This document shows, piece after piece, positions 52,636-62,671 of a stretch of DNA of 64,000 nucleotides; the first letter of the stretch is position 1; each line of letters begins with the position of its first letter. The translations under genes and the position numbers were made by a program. The notes under the pieces are model-generated. The model searched no databases, was not told where the DNA came from, and saw only the letters and a program-made list of their open reading frames with translations. The DNA comes from Ignavibacteriaceae bacterium (GTDB taxonomy: Bacteria > Bacteroidota > Ignavibacteria > Ignavibacteriales > Ignavibacteriaceae), in assembly GCA_008933765.1 (NCBI GenBank), contig WBUK01000014.1, forward strand, positions 1 through 64,000. The letters run 5' to 3'.

Positions 52636-52854
52636 CTATTTATACCGGTAGGTAATTCTTCCTTTTGTCAGATCGTATGGTGAGAGTTCAATCGAGACTC
52701 TATCGCCGACGAGAATCTTGATAAAATGCATCCGCATTTTACCGGAGATGTGCGTCAGTATTTCGTGCCCGTTATCTAATTTCACCTTAAAACTTGCGTT
52801 CGGCAAAGTTTCGGTGATAACACCATCAACTTTTATTGGTCCTTGTTTTGCCAT
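52636..52854 (-). CDS. infA: Translation initiation factor IF-1
   Basis: Binds the A-site of the 30S subunit during initiation. 72 residues, a single S1/OB fold: [55 protein letters not shown]. One base separates it from map, and rpmJ follows. Confidence 0.98.
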   Translation of the reverse strand: MAKQGPIKVDGVITETLPNASFKVKLDNGHEILTHISGKMRMHFIKILVGDRVSIELSPYDLTKGRITYRYK

Positions 52855-53613
52855 TTATTCCACGGTTAATATTTCCGGTTCTTGCCCGTTAATCAGAATG
52901 GTATGTTCAAAATGAGCCGAAGGCTGCCCGTCAACTGTGCGGATAGTCCAACCGTCCCGCATTTCATACACATCGTATCTGCCCATGTTTACCATCGGCT
53001 CGATCGCCAGTGTCATCCCATTCTGCAGTTTCTTGCCTGTACCCTTTACCCCGTAATTGGGGATTGAAGGGTCTTCATGGAGATATTTCCCAACTCCATG
53101 CCCGCAAAGAGCCCGGACAACGGAAAACCCGTTAGCTTCCACATATTCCTGCACGGCGTGCGAAATATCGTGCACCCTGTTACCAACAACAGCTTGTTGA
53201 ATACCCAGATACAACGATTTTTCAGTTACATCCATCAGGCGCTGCTTCTGAGTGTCTTCCCCCACCAGAACAGAAAGAGCACCATCACCAAAGTAACCGT
53301 TTTTCTTAACGCCACAGTCAATAGATACCAAATCCCCGGATTGAACTTGTTTATCACCGGGGATACCGTGAACCACGGCATCGTTAAGTGAAAGACACAA
53401 AGTTCCGGGGAAAGGTGGTGTGCCCACCTGCCGGTATCCTTTGAAAGCCGGTGTGCCACCACGGCTGAGGATGTGATCCTCGGCTATCTTGTCCAGCTCT
53501 CCGGTTGTAATTCCCACTTTTACAAATTTTTTCACCAAGTTGAGAGTTTCCGCAACGATCCGGCAACTCTCGCGGATGGCGTCAATCTCTTCAGCTTTTT
53601 TAATATAGATCAC
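52855..53613 (-). CDS. map: Methionine aminopeptidase, type I
   Basis: Removes N-terminal Met from new proteins; metal-dependent. 252 residues. Metal ligands are in VSIDCGVKKNGYFGDGA (two Asp), CGHGVGKYLHEDP (His), AIEPMVNMG (Glu) and AHFEHTILI (Glu). Placed secY-map-infA, as in many bacteria without an adk between. Confidence 0.98.
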   Translation of the reverse strand: MIYIKKAEEIDAIRESCRIVAETLNLVKKFVKVGITTGELDKIAEDHILSRGGTPAFKGYRQVGTPPFPGTLCLSLNDAVVHGIPGDKQVQSGDLVSIDCGVKKNGYFGDGALSVLVGEDTQKQRLMDVTEKSLYLGIQQAVVGNRVHDISHAVQEYVEANGFSVVRALCGHGVGKYLHEDPSIPNYGVKGTGKKLQNGMTLAIEPMVNMGRYDVYEMRDGWTIRTVDGQPSAHFEHTILINGQEPEILTVE

Positions 53614-53617
53614 TTTA

Positions 53618-54955
53618 TCAGTACGATCTTCGTCTGGTTAACTTTCCGCCTTTCATAAAGCCGTCATAATGTCTCATCACCATCATCGAGTTAATCTGGA
53701 TCATGGTGTCCAAAGCCACACCCACGACGATGAGCAAACTTGTGCCTCCGAAAAATTGCGCAAATGTTGGGGCTACATTAAACCTTGAAACAAACGCAGG
53801 AAGTATCGCAACTATAGCTAAGAATATCGAACCCGGCAGGGTGATCTTCGTAAGGATGTTATCGATAAATTCAGAAGTCTGTTTTCCGGGTCTGATGCCG
53901 GGTATAAACCCACCCTGTCGTTTCATATTATCAGCAACTTCTTTCGGGTTGAATGCAATAGCCGTGTAGAAATAGGTGAAAAATATGATTACTAAGGCGT
54001 ATATGAAAGAGTAAACAAACGATGTATAGTTAAAATGTTGAGCAATCGACTGAATAAACTCGCTGTCCGGGAAGAATGAAAGCAGCGTGTTCGGAATGAA
54101 CATAATTGCCTGCGCAAAGATGATAGGCATAACACCCGCTGTGTTAACACGAAGCGGAATGTATTGCGTTACACCACCGTAAACTTTTCTTCCGACAACT
54201 CTTTTGGCATATTCAACCGGTATTCTTCTTGTACCCTGTGTTACTAAAACCACTCCTGCGATGATGAATACTAACAGGGTAAGAAGTATAAGTGAAACTA
54301 TAAGATTTCCCCCGGCTTGAACCGACTGGTATTCAGCACCAAGTGCGTAGGGAAGCCTGTCGATAATTCCAATAAAGATAATCAGCGAGATACCGTTTCC
54401 GATACCACGGTCGGTGATTTGTTCACCTAACCACATCATAAAAATAGTACCCGCAGTTAAAATAAGCACCGACTGAATCGTCCAGAAGTAAGGATCGATT
54501 CCGGGAGCCAGAATTCCACCGCCGGCAGCGGTTTTATTCAGTGTAAATGTGGTTCCCCACGCCGTCAAACCGGCTATAAGCACGGTACCGATTCTTGTCC
54601 ACTGGTTAATTTTCTTTCTTCCTTCTTCACCTTCCTGCTGAAGTTTAGCAATAGAAGGAAGTACTGCGCCTGCAAGCTGCAGAATAATTGATGCGGAGAT
54701 GTACGGCATTATACCGAGTGCGAAAATAGCCGCATTGCGGAAAGCACCGCCCACAAACAGATCGTAGAGTCCGAACAAAGAGTCGCTGCCACCCTGTTGA
54801 TCCATCGCCTGCTTCAACAGGTGACTGTCAACCCCGGGTAGTGCGATATGTGCACCAATTCTTACGATCAACAGTATAAAAAGAGTGTAAACTACCCTCT
54901 TTCTAAGCTCTTCGATCTTGATTATGTTTCTGATAACTTCTATAAAACGCTGCAT
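53618..54955 (-). CDS. secY: Preprotein translocase subunit SecY
   Basis: Channel of the general secretion pathway. 445 residues, ten membrane segments. Recognised segments: IALPGVDSHLL and GGAFRNAAIFALGIMPYISA in the plug and TM2 region, GIGNGISLIIFIGIIDR, and PKEVADNMKRQGGFIPGIRPG in the cytoplasmic loop that contacts the ribosome and SecA. It follows rplO by 10 bp. Confidence 0.98.
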   Translation of the reverse strand: MQRFIEVIRNIIKIEELRKRVVYTLFILLIVRIGAHIALPGVDSHLLKQAMDQQGGSDSLFGLYDLFVGGAFRNAAIFALGIMPYISASIILQLAGAVLPSIAKLQQEGEEGRKKINQWTRIGTVLIAGLTAWGTTFTLNKTAAGGGILAPGIDPYFWTIQSVLILTAGTIFMMWLGEQITDRGIGNGISLIIFIGIIDRLPYALGAEYQSVQAGGNLIVSLILLTLLVFIIAGVVLVTQGTRRIPVEYAKRVVGRKVYGGVTQYIPLRVNTAGVMPIIFAQAIMFIPNTLLSFFPDSEFIQSIAQHFNYTSFVYSFIYALVIIFFTYFYTAIAFNPKEVADNMKRQGGFIPGIRPGKQTSEFIDNILTKITLPGSIFLAIVAILPAFVSRFNVAPTFAQFFGGTSLLIVVGVALDTMIQINSMMVMRHYDGFMKGGKLTRRRSY

Positions 54956-54965
54956 TGATACTCAG

Positions 54966-55424
54966 TTAAATTTTTTCTGTTTTACCGCCGGCAGCTTCGA
55001 TCTTTTCGATAGCCGACTTACTGAATTGGTGCCCTTTTACGGTCACCGCAGAGGTGATTTCGCCACTTCCAAGAATTTTAACAGGCTGAGCGGCTTTAGA
55101 AATAACACCTGCCTGAAAGAGAACTTCGATTGTTACGGTGTTCTCATCCAACTTACCGGCATCGATAAGTTTTTGAATCTGGTAAAGGTTAACCGCCTGG
55201 TAGTGAATCTTAAAAGGAGGCGTAAAACCAAATTTAGGAACGCGGCGTTGAATAGGCATCTGACCGCCCTCAAACCATGCTCTGCGTTTTGCACCGGAAC
55301 GGGAAAGCTGCCCGTTCGAACCGCGTGTAGCTGTTTTTCCGTGCCCGGAACCTGAACCGCGCGCTACTCTTTTTTTCTTCTTAACAGCGCCTGCTGCGTA
55401 TTTTAAATTGCTAAGGTAACTCAT
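54966..55424 (-). CDS. rplO: 50S ribosomal protein L15
   Basis: Late-assembling large-subunit protein. 152 residues: RGSGSGHGKTATRGSNGQLS, FEGGQMPIQRRVPKFGF, and the C-terminal VTVKGHQFSKSAIEKIEAAG. Between rpmD (5 bp) and secY. Confidence 0.98.
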   Translation of the reverse strand: MSYLSNLKYAAGAVKKKKRVARGSGSGHGKTATRGSNGQLSRSGAKRRAWFEGGQMPIQRRVPKFGFTPPFKIHYQAVNLYQIQKLIDAGKLDENTVTIEVLFQAGVISKAAQPVKILGSGEITSAVTVKGHQFSKSAIEKIEAAGGKTEKI

Positions 55425-55429
55425 CTTAA

Positions 55430-55612
55430 TTAATCCTGAATTTCTTCCACTTTTACAAGGTGTGCTACTTTTCTTACCATACCTCTGATCTGAGGAGTGT
55501 CGGTGTGTTCCACAGTCCTGTGAGGTCTGCCAAGCCCAAGCGCTTCAATAGTAGCTTTTTGATCCTTGGGTCTGTCGATAACACTTTTTGTTTGTGTAAT
55601 TTTTAATTTCAT
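55430..55612 (-). CDS. rpmD: 50S ribosomal protein L30
   Basis: A 60-residue protein: [49 protein letters not shown]. It has the normal length and position between rpsE and rplO. Absent in some bacteria but present here. Confidence 0.97.
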   Translation of the reverse strand: MKLKITQTKSVIDRPKDQKATIEALGLGRPHRTVEHTDTPQIRGMVRKVAHLVKVEEIQD

Positions 55613-55627
55613 CGGTCTGCCTTTATT

Positions 55628-56134
55628 CTATAAGGTGAACATCTCTTTAACGGATAAGCCCCTCTGCGCTGCAACTTCATTAGCGCTTCTTAACTGAAGC
55701 AAGCCGGCCAAAGTTGCTTTCACCTGGTTGTGAGGGTTACTTGACCCGAGTGACTTTGTGAGCACATCCTGTACACCTGCAGCCTCAAGCACCGCACGAA
55801 CACCGCCGCCGGCAATCAGACCGGTTCCCGCAGTGCACGGTTTAAGAAGCACTTTGCCCGCCCCGTATTTGCCGGTTACTTCGTGAGAAACTGTGTGCGA
55901 GCCGATGTATATCTGATGCAGATTCTTACGGGCATCGTCTATTCCTTTTTGAATTGCGTCGGTAACCTCGTTAGCCTTTCCCAAACCAACGCCTACCAAC
56001 CCGTTGCCGTTACCAACGACAACTATCGCGTTAAAGCCGAATCTTCTTCCGCCCTTAACTACCTTCGCAACGCGGTTAATGTGAACAACCTTCTCTTTAA
56101 GGCCGTCTGAACTTTGTGTTCTTGTGCTCTTCAA
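55628..56134 (-). CDS. rpsE: 30S ribosomal protein S5
   Basis: Small-subunit protein near the mRNA entry; mutations affect accuracy. 168 residues: [38 protein letters not shown], and the conserved [21 protein letters not shown] tRNA-Gln gene lies between it and rplR. Confidence 0.98.
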   Translation of the reverse strand: MKSTRTQSSDGLKEKVVHINRVAKVVKGGRRFGFNAIVVVGNGNGLVGVGLGKANEVTDAIQKGIDDARKNLHQIYIGSHTVSHEVTGKYGAGKVLLKPCTAGTGLIAGGGVRAVLEAAGVQDVLTKSLGSSNPHNQVKATLAGLLQLRSANEVAAQRGLSVKEMFTL

Positions 56135-56166
56135 ATTTTTAACTCCGTTTTTTCAATTTTTCTGTG

Positions 56167-56237
56167 CTGCCGAGGGAGGACTCGAACCTCCACATACGGC
56201 TCCAAAGGCCGCTGTCCTACCGTTAGACGACCCGGCA
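56167..56237 (-). tRNA. tRNA-Gln (anticodon TTG)
   Basis: A 71-base cloverleaf. The acceptor TGCCGGG pairs with CTCGGCA (one G-U), the D-arm is in TCGTCTAACGGTAGGACA, the anticodon arm is CGGC-CTTTGGA-GCCG with TTG at the centre, and the T-arm GGAGG-TTCGAGT-CCTCC is perfect. The discriminator is G and CCA is not encoded. It lies within the spc operon between rplR (11 bp) and rpsE, so it is probably cut from a polycistronic ribosomal mRNA. Confidence 0.96.
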
Positions 56238-56248
56238 AAATAACATTA

Positions 56249-56608
56249 CTAAAACTTAAGCCCGCCTTCTCTTAAGCCGTCGGCTAAAGCTTTCACACGC
56301 CCGTGATACTTGTAGCCGTTTCTGTCGAATACAACAGTTTCGATCTTCTTTTCAATCGCTTTTTTAGCAAGATATTCACCAACAACCTTCGAGCGGGCAG
56401 TCTTTCCGTTTGCCTTTTTCAGTTCGTCCTGAATATCTTTGGAAAGCGATGACCCTGCCAGAACAGTAGTGCCGGTCAGGTCGTCAATCAATTGAGCGTA
56501 AATCTGGTTCAGGCTACGGGTAACCGTCAGCCTTGGAACTTCGGAAGTTCCCGAGATCTTTCCTCTGATCTTCCTTTTAATTCTTTCTCTGGAATTTTTC
56601 TTACTCAT
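56249..56608 (-). CDS. rplR: 50S ribosomal protein L18
   Basis: Binds 5S rRNA with L5. 119 residues: RERIKRKIRGKISGTSEVPR, LTVTRSLNQIYAQLIDD, VFDRNGYKYHGRVKALADGL REGGLKF. It lies between rplF and the tRNA-Gln gene. Confidence 0.97.
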   Translation of the reverse strand: MSKKNSRERIKRKIRGKISGTSEVPRLTVTRSLNQIYAQLIDDLTGTTVLAGSSLSKDIQDELKKANGKTARSKVVGEYLAKKAIEKKIETVVFDRNGYKYHGRVKALADGLREGGLKF

Positions 56609-56626
56609 AATATCTTAACTCCGCGG

Positions 56627-57169
56627 CTATTTCTTACCGGCAGTCTTACCGGCTTTTCTTCTGATAGTTTCGTTCGAATATTTAATACCTTTGCCTTTGT
56701 ACGGTTCAGGTTTTTTCAGTGATCTGATCTTCGCAGCAACTAAGCCAACCACTTCCTTGTTAATTCCGCTTACCACTAATTGCGTGGGGGTTGTTACCTG
56801 AACAGTAACACCTTCTGGCGGCATGAAGTAAATCGGGTGCGAAAACCCAAGAGCAAGCAGCACATTCTGATCCTTTGCTTCTGCTTTAAAACCAACACCT
56901 ACAATATCCAGTGTTTTGGTGTATCCGTCGGTTACGCCCGTTACCATATTCTGAACGAGCGACCTCGTAAGCCCGTGCAGGGCTCTGCTTTCTTTCTGAT
57001 CATCTTTCCTGGTAATAACCAGCGTGCCTTCTTCTTGCTTGATTTCGACAGCATCCGAGAACACCCGGCTAAGCTGCCCTTTCGGCCCTTTAACGGTCAA
57101 TTCGCTACCGTTTATGGTAATCGAAACGCCATTCGGTATCTCTACCGGTTTTTTTCCTATACGCGACAC
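56627..57169 (-). CDS. rplF: 50S ribosomal protein L6
   Basis: Two-domain rRNA-binding protein near the factor-binding site. 180 residues: MSRIGKKPVEIPNGVSITIN, LTVKGPKGQLSR, and in the second domain LALGFSHPIYFMPPEGVTV, KKPEPYKGKGIKYSNETIRR KAGKT. 23 bp after rpsH. Confidence 0.98.
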   Translation of the reverse strand: MSRIGKKPVEIPNGVSITINGSELTVKGPKGQLSRVFSDAVEIKQEEGTLVITRKDDQKESRALHGLTRSLVQNMVTGVTDGYTKTLDIVGVGFKAEAKDQNVLLALGFSHPIYFMPPEGVTVQVTTPTQLVVSGINKEVVGLVAAKIRSLKKPEPYKGKGIKYSNETIRRKAGKTAGKK

Positions 57170-57192
57170 TTTATCTTGCTCCGTTTATGATA

Positions 57193-57588
57193 TTACCAAA
57201 TATAGCAGAGTACCTCGCCGCCAACTTTGTCACGGCGTGCCTGCTTATCTGTCATTATTCCGCTTGAAGTTGAAAGAACCGCAATTCCGTAGCCGTTAAG
57301 TACTCGCGGAAGTTTATCCACGGACTTGTAAACCCGAAGCCCGGGCCTGCTGATTTTCTTCAAACCTGTAATAGCGGATTTGCCCTGCGAATATCTCAAA
57401 AGTATTCTGAGGACATTCTGCTTGTTATCAGGGATAACTTCAAAATCGTAAATATAGCCGTATTTCTTAAGAAGTTCGGCAATGGCTACTTTCATGTTAG
57501 ATGAAGGGAGTTCAACTCTTCTCTTGTTAGCCTTAATTGCGTTTCTTAATCTGGTTAAGAAATCAGCTATGGGGTCTGACATTGTCAT
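57193..57588 (-). CDS. rpsH: 30S ribosomal protein S8
   Basis: Central-domain assembly protein; the spc operon regulator in E. coli. 131 residues: [20 protein letters not shown] and the C-terminal [31 protein letters not shown]. Confidence 0.98.
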   Translation of the reverse strand: MTMSDPIADFLTRLRNAIKANKRRVELPSSNMKVAIAELLKKYGYIYDFEVIPDNKQNVLRILLRYSQGKSAITGLKKISRPGLRVYKSVDKLPRVLNGYGIAVLSTSSGIMTDKQARRDKVGGEVLCYIW

Positions 57589-57605
57589 ATTTTACAAATC
57601 TCCTT

Positions 57606-57875
57606 TTACCAACTTGATTTCTTCACGCCGGGTATTTCACCGCGTAAAGCCTTCTCTCTGAAAACAAGCCTGGAAACACCAAACTTTCTGTAATAACCTC
57701 TTGCTCTGCCGGTCATCATGCACCTGTTGTGCAGCCTAACGGGCGAAGAGTTCTTCGGCAGCTTCTGAAGGGCTTCCCAGTCACCGGCTGCTTTAAGTTC
57801 TTCCCTTAACTTTCTGTATTTTTCAGAGAGTTTCACTCTCTTGTCTTCTCTGGCTATCAAGCTTTTTCTTGCCAT
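57606..57875 (-). CDS. rpsN: 30S ribosomal protein S14
   Basis: An 89-residue protein in the head of the small subunit. It is the long, zinc-free form: no CxxC pairs, with [42 protein letters not shown] at the C-terminus. Standard place between rplE and rpsH. Confidence 0.97.
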   Translation of the reverse strand: MARKSLIAREDKRVKLSEKYRKLREELKAAGDWEALQKLPKNSSPVRLHNRCMMTGRARGYYRKFGVSRLVFREKALRGEIPGVKKSSW

Positions 57876-57899
57876 TAATAAAACCTCGGTTTACCTTTT

Positions 57900-58532
57900 T
57901 TAGTTACCTTTTTTTCTGAATGGGAATCCAAACGCAGAAAGAAGTTCGAAAGCTTCCGCATCAGTTTTTGCGCTTGTTACTATTGTAATGTCCATTCCCA
58001 AAATTCTTGTTACTTTATCAACATCAATCTCCGGAAAAACAATCTGCTCTTTCACACCAAAAGTGTAGTTCCCTCTGCCGTCGAAAGATTTATCGGAAAG
58101 CCCTCTAAAGTCTCTTACACGAGGAAGAGCAATGTTTATCAGCCTGTCGAAAAATTCGTACATCCTGTCCCTTCTTAAAGTGACTTTTGCACCGACATTC
58201 ATCCCGGCTCTTAACTTGAAGTTAGAAATCGCCTGCCTGGCTTTTCTTATAGTAGGTTTTTGCCCTGTAAAAGCCTCTAAATGTATAACGGCTTCTTCCA
58301 GAATTTTCGGGTCTGCGATTGCATCGCCAACACCCATATTTACAACAACTTTCTGAAGCCTCGGAACTTGCATTACATTCTTATACTGAAACTTAGCCGT
58401 GAGCGCAGGTATCACATCTTTCTTGTAGTATTCAAAAAGGCGCGTTGGTATCTTTCCTGCCGGTTCAGCACTTTCAGCAACCGCCGCCTTTTTTTCCTTA
58501 ACTTCAGGTTTCTTTTTAGTTTTTTCTGCCAT
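57900..58532 (-). CDS. rplE: 50S ribosomal protein L5, N-terminally extended
   Basis: 5S rRNA-binding protein contacting S13 and P-site tRNA. 210 residues against about 180: residues 1-30 are a Lys/Glu/Ala-rich extension ([17 protein letters not shown]) before the usual [18 protein letters not shown]. The core has [49 protein letters not shown]. The extension is in frame from the only ribosome-site-backed ATG. Confidence 0.97.
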   Translation of the reverse strand: MAEKTKKKPEVKEKKAAVAESAEPAGKIPTRLFEYYKKDVIPALTAKFQYKNVMQVPRLQKVVVNMGVGDAIADPKILEEAVIHLEAFTGQKPTIRKARQAISNFKLRAGMNVGAKVTLRRDRMYEFFDRLINIALPRVRDFRGLSDKSFDGRGNYTFGVKEQIVFPEIDVDKVTRILGMDITIVTSAKTDAEAFELLSAFGFPFRKKGN

Positions 58533-58554
58533 TTCTTAAACCTTGGTCCTTACT

Positions 58555-58887
58555 TTATATCATTTCACCACTTTTAACACTGATGCGGACAATCTTTTCT
58601 TTACCGGTTTTCTCATCCACTATCAGTTTTCCTCCCAGGCGCGTACCGGTGCCGGTTTTGGCATCAATAAGCATCACATTCGAAAGATGAATTGGCGCTT
58701 CTTTCTCAATTATGCCACCCTGCGGGTTCGTCTGGTTGGGTTTTGTGTGTCTTTTTCTTAAGTTGACTCCCTCAACGATGATTCGTTCGGTCTTCTTAAA
58801 AATTTTAAGGATTCTGCCTGTTGAACCTTTATCGTTACCGGAAATAACAACAACTTTATCATTCTTTTTAAGGTGTATCTTGGTCAT
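58555..58887 (-). CDS. rplX: 50S ribosomal protein L24
   Basis: Assembly initiator of the large subunit. 110 residues with a KOW motif: [24 protein letters not shown], then [20 protein letters not shown]. 8 bp after rplN. Confidence 0.98.
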   Translation of the reverse strand: MTKIHLKKNDKVVVISGNDKGSTGRILKIFKKTERIIVEGVNLRKRHTKPNQTNPQGGIIEKEAPIHLSNVMLIDAKTGTGTRLGGKLIVDEKTGKEKIVRISVKSGEMI

Positions 58888-58895
58888 ATTCTCCT

Positions 58896-59264
58896 CTATA
58901 ACACTTCAGGTGCCAAAGAGACGATCTTCATATAGTTTCGCTCTCTTAGCTCTCTGGCTACGGGTCCGAAAATACGGGTACCTTTTGGTTCGCCTTGTGC
59001 GTTCAGTAAAACGGCAGCGTTCTCGTCAAAACGGATGTACGACCCGTCCCTACGGCGAACTTCTTTTTTAGTTCTGACGATCACCGCTTTTGAGACATCA
59101 CCTTTCTTCACGCCCGCATTAGGCATAGCCGCTTTCACGGAAACAACGATGAGGTCACCAACGCCGGCGTACCTTCTGTTGCTGCCACCGAGCACCCGGA
59201 TACATTTTAATCTTTTAGCGCCTGAATTATCGGCTGCTACTAAACTGGTTTCTTCCTGAATCAT
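58896..59264 (-). CDS. rplN: 50S ribosomal protein L14
   Basis: Forms the interface with 16S rRNA helix 14. 122 residues, the usual length: [68 protein letters not shown]. Confidence 0.98.
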   Translation of the reverse strand: MIQEETSLVAADNSGAKRLKCIRVLGGSNRRYAGVGDLIVVSVKAAMPNAGVKKGDVSKAVIVRTKKEVRRRDGSYIRFDENAAVLLNAQGEPKGTRIFGPVARELRERNYMKIVSLAPEVL

Positions 59265-59285
59265 TTTCTTTTCTCCGGTAAAAAA

Positions 59286-59540
59286 CTACTTTGCTTTAAT
59301 CAAAGTTTCAACTAAACGCCACCTCTTGTGCCTGCTCAGAGGGCGGGTTTCCATAATTTTAACTATATCACCCGGCTTGCACTCGTTGCCGGAGTCGTGT
59401 GCCATAAGTTTGGTAGTATTTCTGTAATACTTTTTATAGATCGGGTGCGCAACTCTTCTTTCAATAGCTACGACGATGGTTTTATCCATCTTGTTGCTTA
59501 CAACTTTACCGATCCTTGTTTTTCTTCTTTTTCTTTCCAT
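59286..59540 (-). CDS. rpsQ: 30S ribosomal protein S17
   Basis: Early 16S 5'-domain binder. 84 residues: [58 protein letters not shown]. Confidence 0.98.
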   Translation of the reverse strand: MERKRRKTRIGKVVSNKMDKTIVVAIERRVAHPIYKKYYRNTTKLMAHDSGNECKPGDIVKIMETRPLSRHKRWRLVETLIKAK

Positions 59541-59560
59541 TATTTAATAAGCTCCCGGTC

Positions 59561-59767
59561 TTAATTATTCACTGAGCTTTTGCTCTCACGCTCTTTTTTT
59601 ATTGTTAAGATGCGTGCAATGGTTTTTTTTGTGTTTTTAATAGCAGCAGGGTTAGCCTCTTGCTTCAAAGCGTTTCTGAACTTCAGGTTCGTCAGCGCCT
59701 CGATGCTGTCGGCAAGTGTTGTTTCAAGCTCTTTCGGGGAAAGCTCTCTGATTTCTTTCATCTTCAT
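59561..59767 (-). CDS. rpmC: 50S ribosomal protein L29
   Basis: A 68-residue helical protein at the exit tunnel: MKEIRELSPKELETTLADSI, FRNALKQEANPAAIKNTKKT IARILTIKKER. The ATG coding for the third residue is an equally possible start. Confidence 0.96.
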   Translation of the reverse strand: MKMKEIRELSPKELETTLADSIEALTNLKFRNALKQEANPAAIKNTKKTIARILTIKKERESKSSVNN

Positions 59768-59779
59768 CTTAAAGGCTCC

Positions 59780-60196
59780 TTATTCATAATCCGGTCTTGA
59801 AACGACCTTAGTTTTAATCGGGAGTTTGTAAGAACAAGTGTTCAGCGCTTCGCGTGCAACCTCTTGAGAAACCCCGGAGACTTCGAACATAATTCTGCCC
59901 GGTTTAACAACAGCCACCCAGAACTCGGGCGCTCCCTTACCTTTACCCATCCTGGTTTCCAACGGTTTCTTGGAAACAGGCTTGTCAGGGAATATTCTGA
60001 TCCAAACCTTACCGTCTCTTTTCATTTTTCTGGAAAGAGTAATACGGCAAGCTTCGATCTGCCGGCTGGTTATCCAGGCCGGTTCGAGAGCCTTCAGACC
60101 AAAATCGCCGAATGCAACCGAAGAACCCCTGTGGGCTTTGCCGGTCATCCGCCCTCTTTGGGCTCTCCTGAACTTAACTCTTTTTGGCATTAACAT
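59780..60196 (-). CDS. rplP: 50S ribosomal protein L16
   Basis: Large-subunit protein near the A-site and 5S rRNA. 138 residues: [52 protein letters not shown], and [20 protein letters not shown]. Between rpsC and rpmC. Confidence 0.98.
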   Translation of the reverse strand: MLMPKRVKFRRAQRGRMTGKAHRGSSVAFGDFGLKALEPAWITSRQIEACRITLSRKMKRDGKVWIRIFPDKPVSKKPLETRMGKGKGAPEFWVAVVKPGRIMFEVSGVSQEVAREALNTCSYKLPIKTKVVSRPDYE

Positions 60197-60214
60197 CTTA
60201 GCAATCTCCGAATT

Positions 60215-60856
60215 TTAGTCTGATACTCTTTTACCTAAGATCTCGCCGCGGCAAATCCATACTTTAACGCCTATCGAGCCATAAATGGTCTCTGCTCTGC
60301 CGTTAGCGTAATCGATATCCGATCTTAAGGTGTGAAGTGGTGTTCTGCCCTCTTTATACTGCTCGGTTCTCGCCATTTCAGCACCGCCTAACCTGCCGGA
60401 GCACATGATCTTAATTCCTTCACCACCACCTTTAATAGTGGTGGAAAGCGCAGTTTTCATCGCTCTTCTGAAAGATATTCTTCCTTCCAACTGGCGGGCA
60501 ACATTCTCAGCCACCAAAGCAGCGTCTAACTCAGGCTTTTTAATCTCGTTTACCTGAACTTTAACATCCTTCGCAAACTGTAACTTAAGCTCTTCTTCAA
60601 GTTTTTGAATATCCTGACCACTCTTACCGATTACCAAGCCGGGCTTAGCAGTATGAATGGTTACAATAACATTCTTTGTGGTTCTGTCTATTACAATTCT
60701 GGAAACAGCAGCGCTTCTCAGCCTTGTTTTCACATAAGTACGAATATCGTTATCTTCTTTAAGTTTCGGGGCATAGCTCTTCTTTTCGAACCAGTTAGAT
60801 TCCCATCCTCTGATGATTCCAACTCTCACCCCGATTGGGTGCGTTTTTTGACCCAA
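60215..60856 (-). CDS. rpsC: 30S ribosomal protein S3
   Basis: mRNA-entry protein with helicase-like role. 213 residues: GQKTHPIGVRVGIIRGWESN, a KH domain with VIGKSGQDIQKLEEELK, and the C-terminal RISFRRAMKTALSTTIKGGG EGIKIMCSGRLGGAEMART. Confidence 0.98.
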   Translation of the reverse strand: MGQKTHPIGVRVGIIRGWESNWFEKKSYAPKLKEDNDIRTYVKTRLRSAAVSRIVIDRTTKNVIVTIHTAKPGLVIGKSGQDIQKLEEELKLQFAKDVKVQVNEIKKPELDAALVAENVARQLEGRISFRRAMKTALSTTIKGGGEGIKIMCSGRLGGAEMARTEQYKEGRTPLHTLRSDIDYANGRAETIYGSIGVKVWICRGEILGKRVSD

Positions 60857-60857
60857 G

Positions 60858-61226
60858 TTAAGCCTCCTGTTCTACTTCTACGAATTGATTGGTTTTAACC
60901 ACCACGGTTAAATGGCACATCCTCTTGCGAACGCGGTATGCGCGCCCCATCGGTGCCGGCAGTATCCGCTTCATCGAAGGTCCGTTGTTTACGAATATCT
61001 CTTTGATGAATACACTCTCGGGTTGTATTCTTGCTTCTTCATTGTTATTGATCAGGTTCGAAACTGCTGATTTTATAACCTTCAAAACATTCTTAGAAGC
61101 ATGTTTAGGCTGAAACTGGAGTGACTCCATCGCCTTCACTGCGTTCATTCCCCTTACGAGGTCAACCACTAATCTCATCTTTCTGGGCGATGACGGGATA
61201 AATTTATATGTTGCTCTGGCTTCCAT
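60858..61226 (-). CDS. rplV: 50S ribosomal protein L22
   Basis: Lines the exit tunnel; contacts nascent chains and macrolides. 122 residues: KFIPSSPRKMRLVVDLVRGM, ARIQPESVFIKEIFVNNGPS, and the loop RILPAPMGRAYRVRKRMCHL. One base separates it from rpsC. Confidence 0.98.
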   Translation of the reverse strand: MEARATYKFIPSSPRKMRLVVDLVRGMNAVKAMESLQFQPKHASKNVLKVIKSAVSNLINNNEEARIQPESVFIKEIFVNNGPSMKRILPAPMGRAYRVRKRMCHLTVVVKTNQFVEVEQEA

Positions 61227-61234
61227 TTTATCTC

Positions 61235-61522
61235 CTATCTGGCTCTTGAGGCTTTTTCAGCTTTTGTTCCCGGGTGACCCCTGAAAATGCGCGTAGGGGC
61301 AAATTCACCGAACTTATGACCTACCATATTCTCCGTCACATATACCGGAATCATCTTGTTCCCGTTGTGAACTGCTATAGTCTGCCCGATAAAATCCGGG
61401 GTGATCATAGAAGCACGCGACCAGGTCTTGATTATCTTTTTCTGACCTGACTCGTTTAGCTGCTGCACTTTTTTCAATAGCTTATAGTGAATAAATGGGC
61501 CCTTTTTAATCGATCTTGGCAT
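61235..61522 (-). CDS. rpsS: 30S ribosomal protein S19
   Basis: Head protein near the A-site. 95 residues: [61 protein letters not shown]. Confidence 0.98.
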   Translation of the reverse strand: MPRSIKKGPFIHYKLLKKVQQLNESGQKKIIKTWSRASMITPDFIGQTIAVHNGNKMIPVYVTENMVGHKFGEFAPTRIFRGHPGTKAEKASRAR

Positions 61523-61534
61523 ACTTACTCTCTA

Positions 61535-62359
61535 CTACTTTCTGCGTTTTACAATAAATTTGTTCGATGGGTTCTTACGCTTGCGCGTCTTAAGACCTTT
61601 AGCAGCCTGCCCCCATGGCGAAACCGGGTGACCGCCACCGGAGGTCTTACCCTCGCCGCCACCCATCGGGTGATCTACCGGGTTCTTTGCAACACCTCTG
61701 GAGTATGGGCGCCTGCCTAACCATCTTGAACGCCCCGCTTTCCCTAAGCTGATGTTCTCGTGGTCAGAGTTTCCTACTACTCCGTAGGTCGCCATACATT
61801 CAACTTTAACCATCCTAACCTCCCCGGAAGGAAGTTTGAGGGTTGCCATTTCCTTTTCTCTTGCAACAAGCTGAATCGAAGAGCCCGCACTTCTTGCGAG
61901 TTGCCCGCCTTTACCGGGGCGCAATTCAACATTGTGTATAAAACTTCCTACAGGTATCTCTTTAAGCGGAAGTGCGTTACCTACTTTAATCTCCGATCCT
62001 GAACCGGAAACAACTTTCTGACCAACCTTAATGCCGGCAGGCGCAAGTATGTATCTCTTTTCGCCGTCTTCGTAGTGTAACAGTGCAATTCTGCAGGTGC
62101 GGTTCGGGTCGTATTCTATAGATACTACCTTACCGGGAACACCAAACTTGTTCCTCTTAAAGTCAATTATCCTGTATTGTCTTTTATGCCCACCGCCTCT
62201 GTGCCTGGCGGTAATGCGGCCTAAATTGTTTCTGCCGCCCGATCTGTCCAATGGGAGAAGTAACGACTTCTCCGGTTTGGATTTAGTTATCTCGGTAAAC
62301 GCCGAGACAGATCTGAACCTTGTGCCGGGTGAAGTGGGCTTATATTTTCTTATTGCCAT
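61535..62359 (-). CDS. rplB: 50S ribosomal protein L2
   Basis: Central protein for subunit joining and the peptidyl-transferase centre. 274 residues: [21 protein letters not shown], and the conserved C-terminal [16 protein letters not shown] segment [20 protein letters not shown] with the key His. Confidence 0.98.
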   Translation of the reverse strand: MAIRKYKPTSPGTRFRSVSAFTEITKSKPEKSLLLPLDRSGGRNNLGRITARHRGGGHKRQYRIIDFKRNKFGVPGKVVSIEYDPNRTCRIALLHYEDGEKRYILAPAGIKVGQKVVSGSGSEIKVGNALPLKEIPVGSFIHNVELRPGKGGQLARSAGSSIQLVAREKEMATLKLPSGEVRMVKVECMATYGVVGNSDHENISLGKAGRSRWLGRRPYSRGVAKNPVDHPMGGGEGKTSGGGHPVSPWGQAAKGLKTRKRKNPSNKFIVKRRK

Positions 62360-62380
62360 TGATAAAACTCCGGTCTGCTT

Positions 62381-62671
62381 CTATGCTTGTTCAAATAATT
62401 CTATCTTATCGCCTTGTTTCAAAGTAACATAGGCTTTCTTGAACCGTGGTGTCTTGCCGGTAAACCTTCCTGATTTCCTGAACGAAGTGCGTAATTTTCC
62501 TTCGTATTTAACCGTGTTTACCGATGTAACAGTAACACCGAATTTCTTTTCAACCGCCTTGGCGATCTCAATTTTATTTGCGTCCCAGGTTACTTCAAAA
62601 CCATACTTGGCTCCCGAGAGCATTTTAACACTTTTTTCGGTGTAAAGTGGCTTAATCAAAACTTCTTTCAT
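62381..62671 (-). CDS. rplW: 50S ribosomal protein L23
   Basis: Exit-tunnel protein that docks trigger factor and SRP. 96 residues: IKPLYTEKSVKMLSGAKYGF, NKIEIAKAVEKKFGVTVTSV NTV. The start directly abuts the stop of rplD. Confidence 0.98.
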   Translation of the reverse strand: MKEVLIKPLYTEKSVKMLSGAKYGFEVTWDANKIEIAKAVEKKFGVTVTSVNTVKYEGKLRTSFRKSGRFTGKTPRFKKAYVTLKQGDKIELFEQA

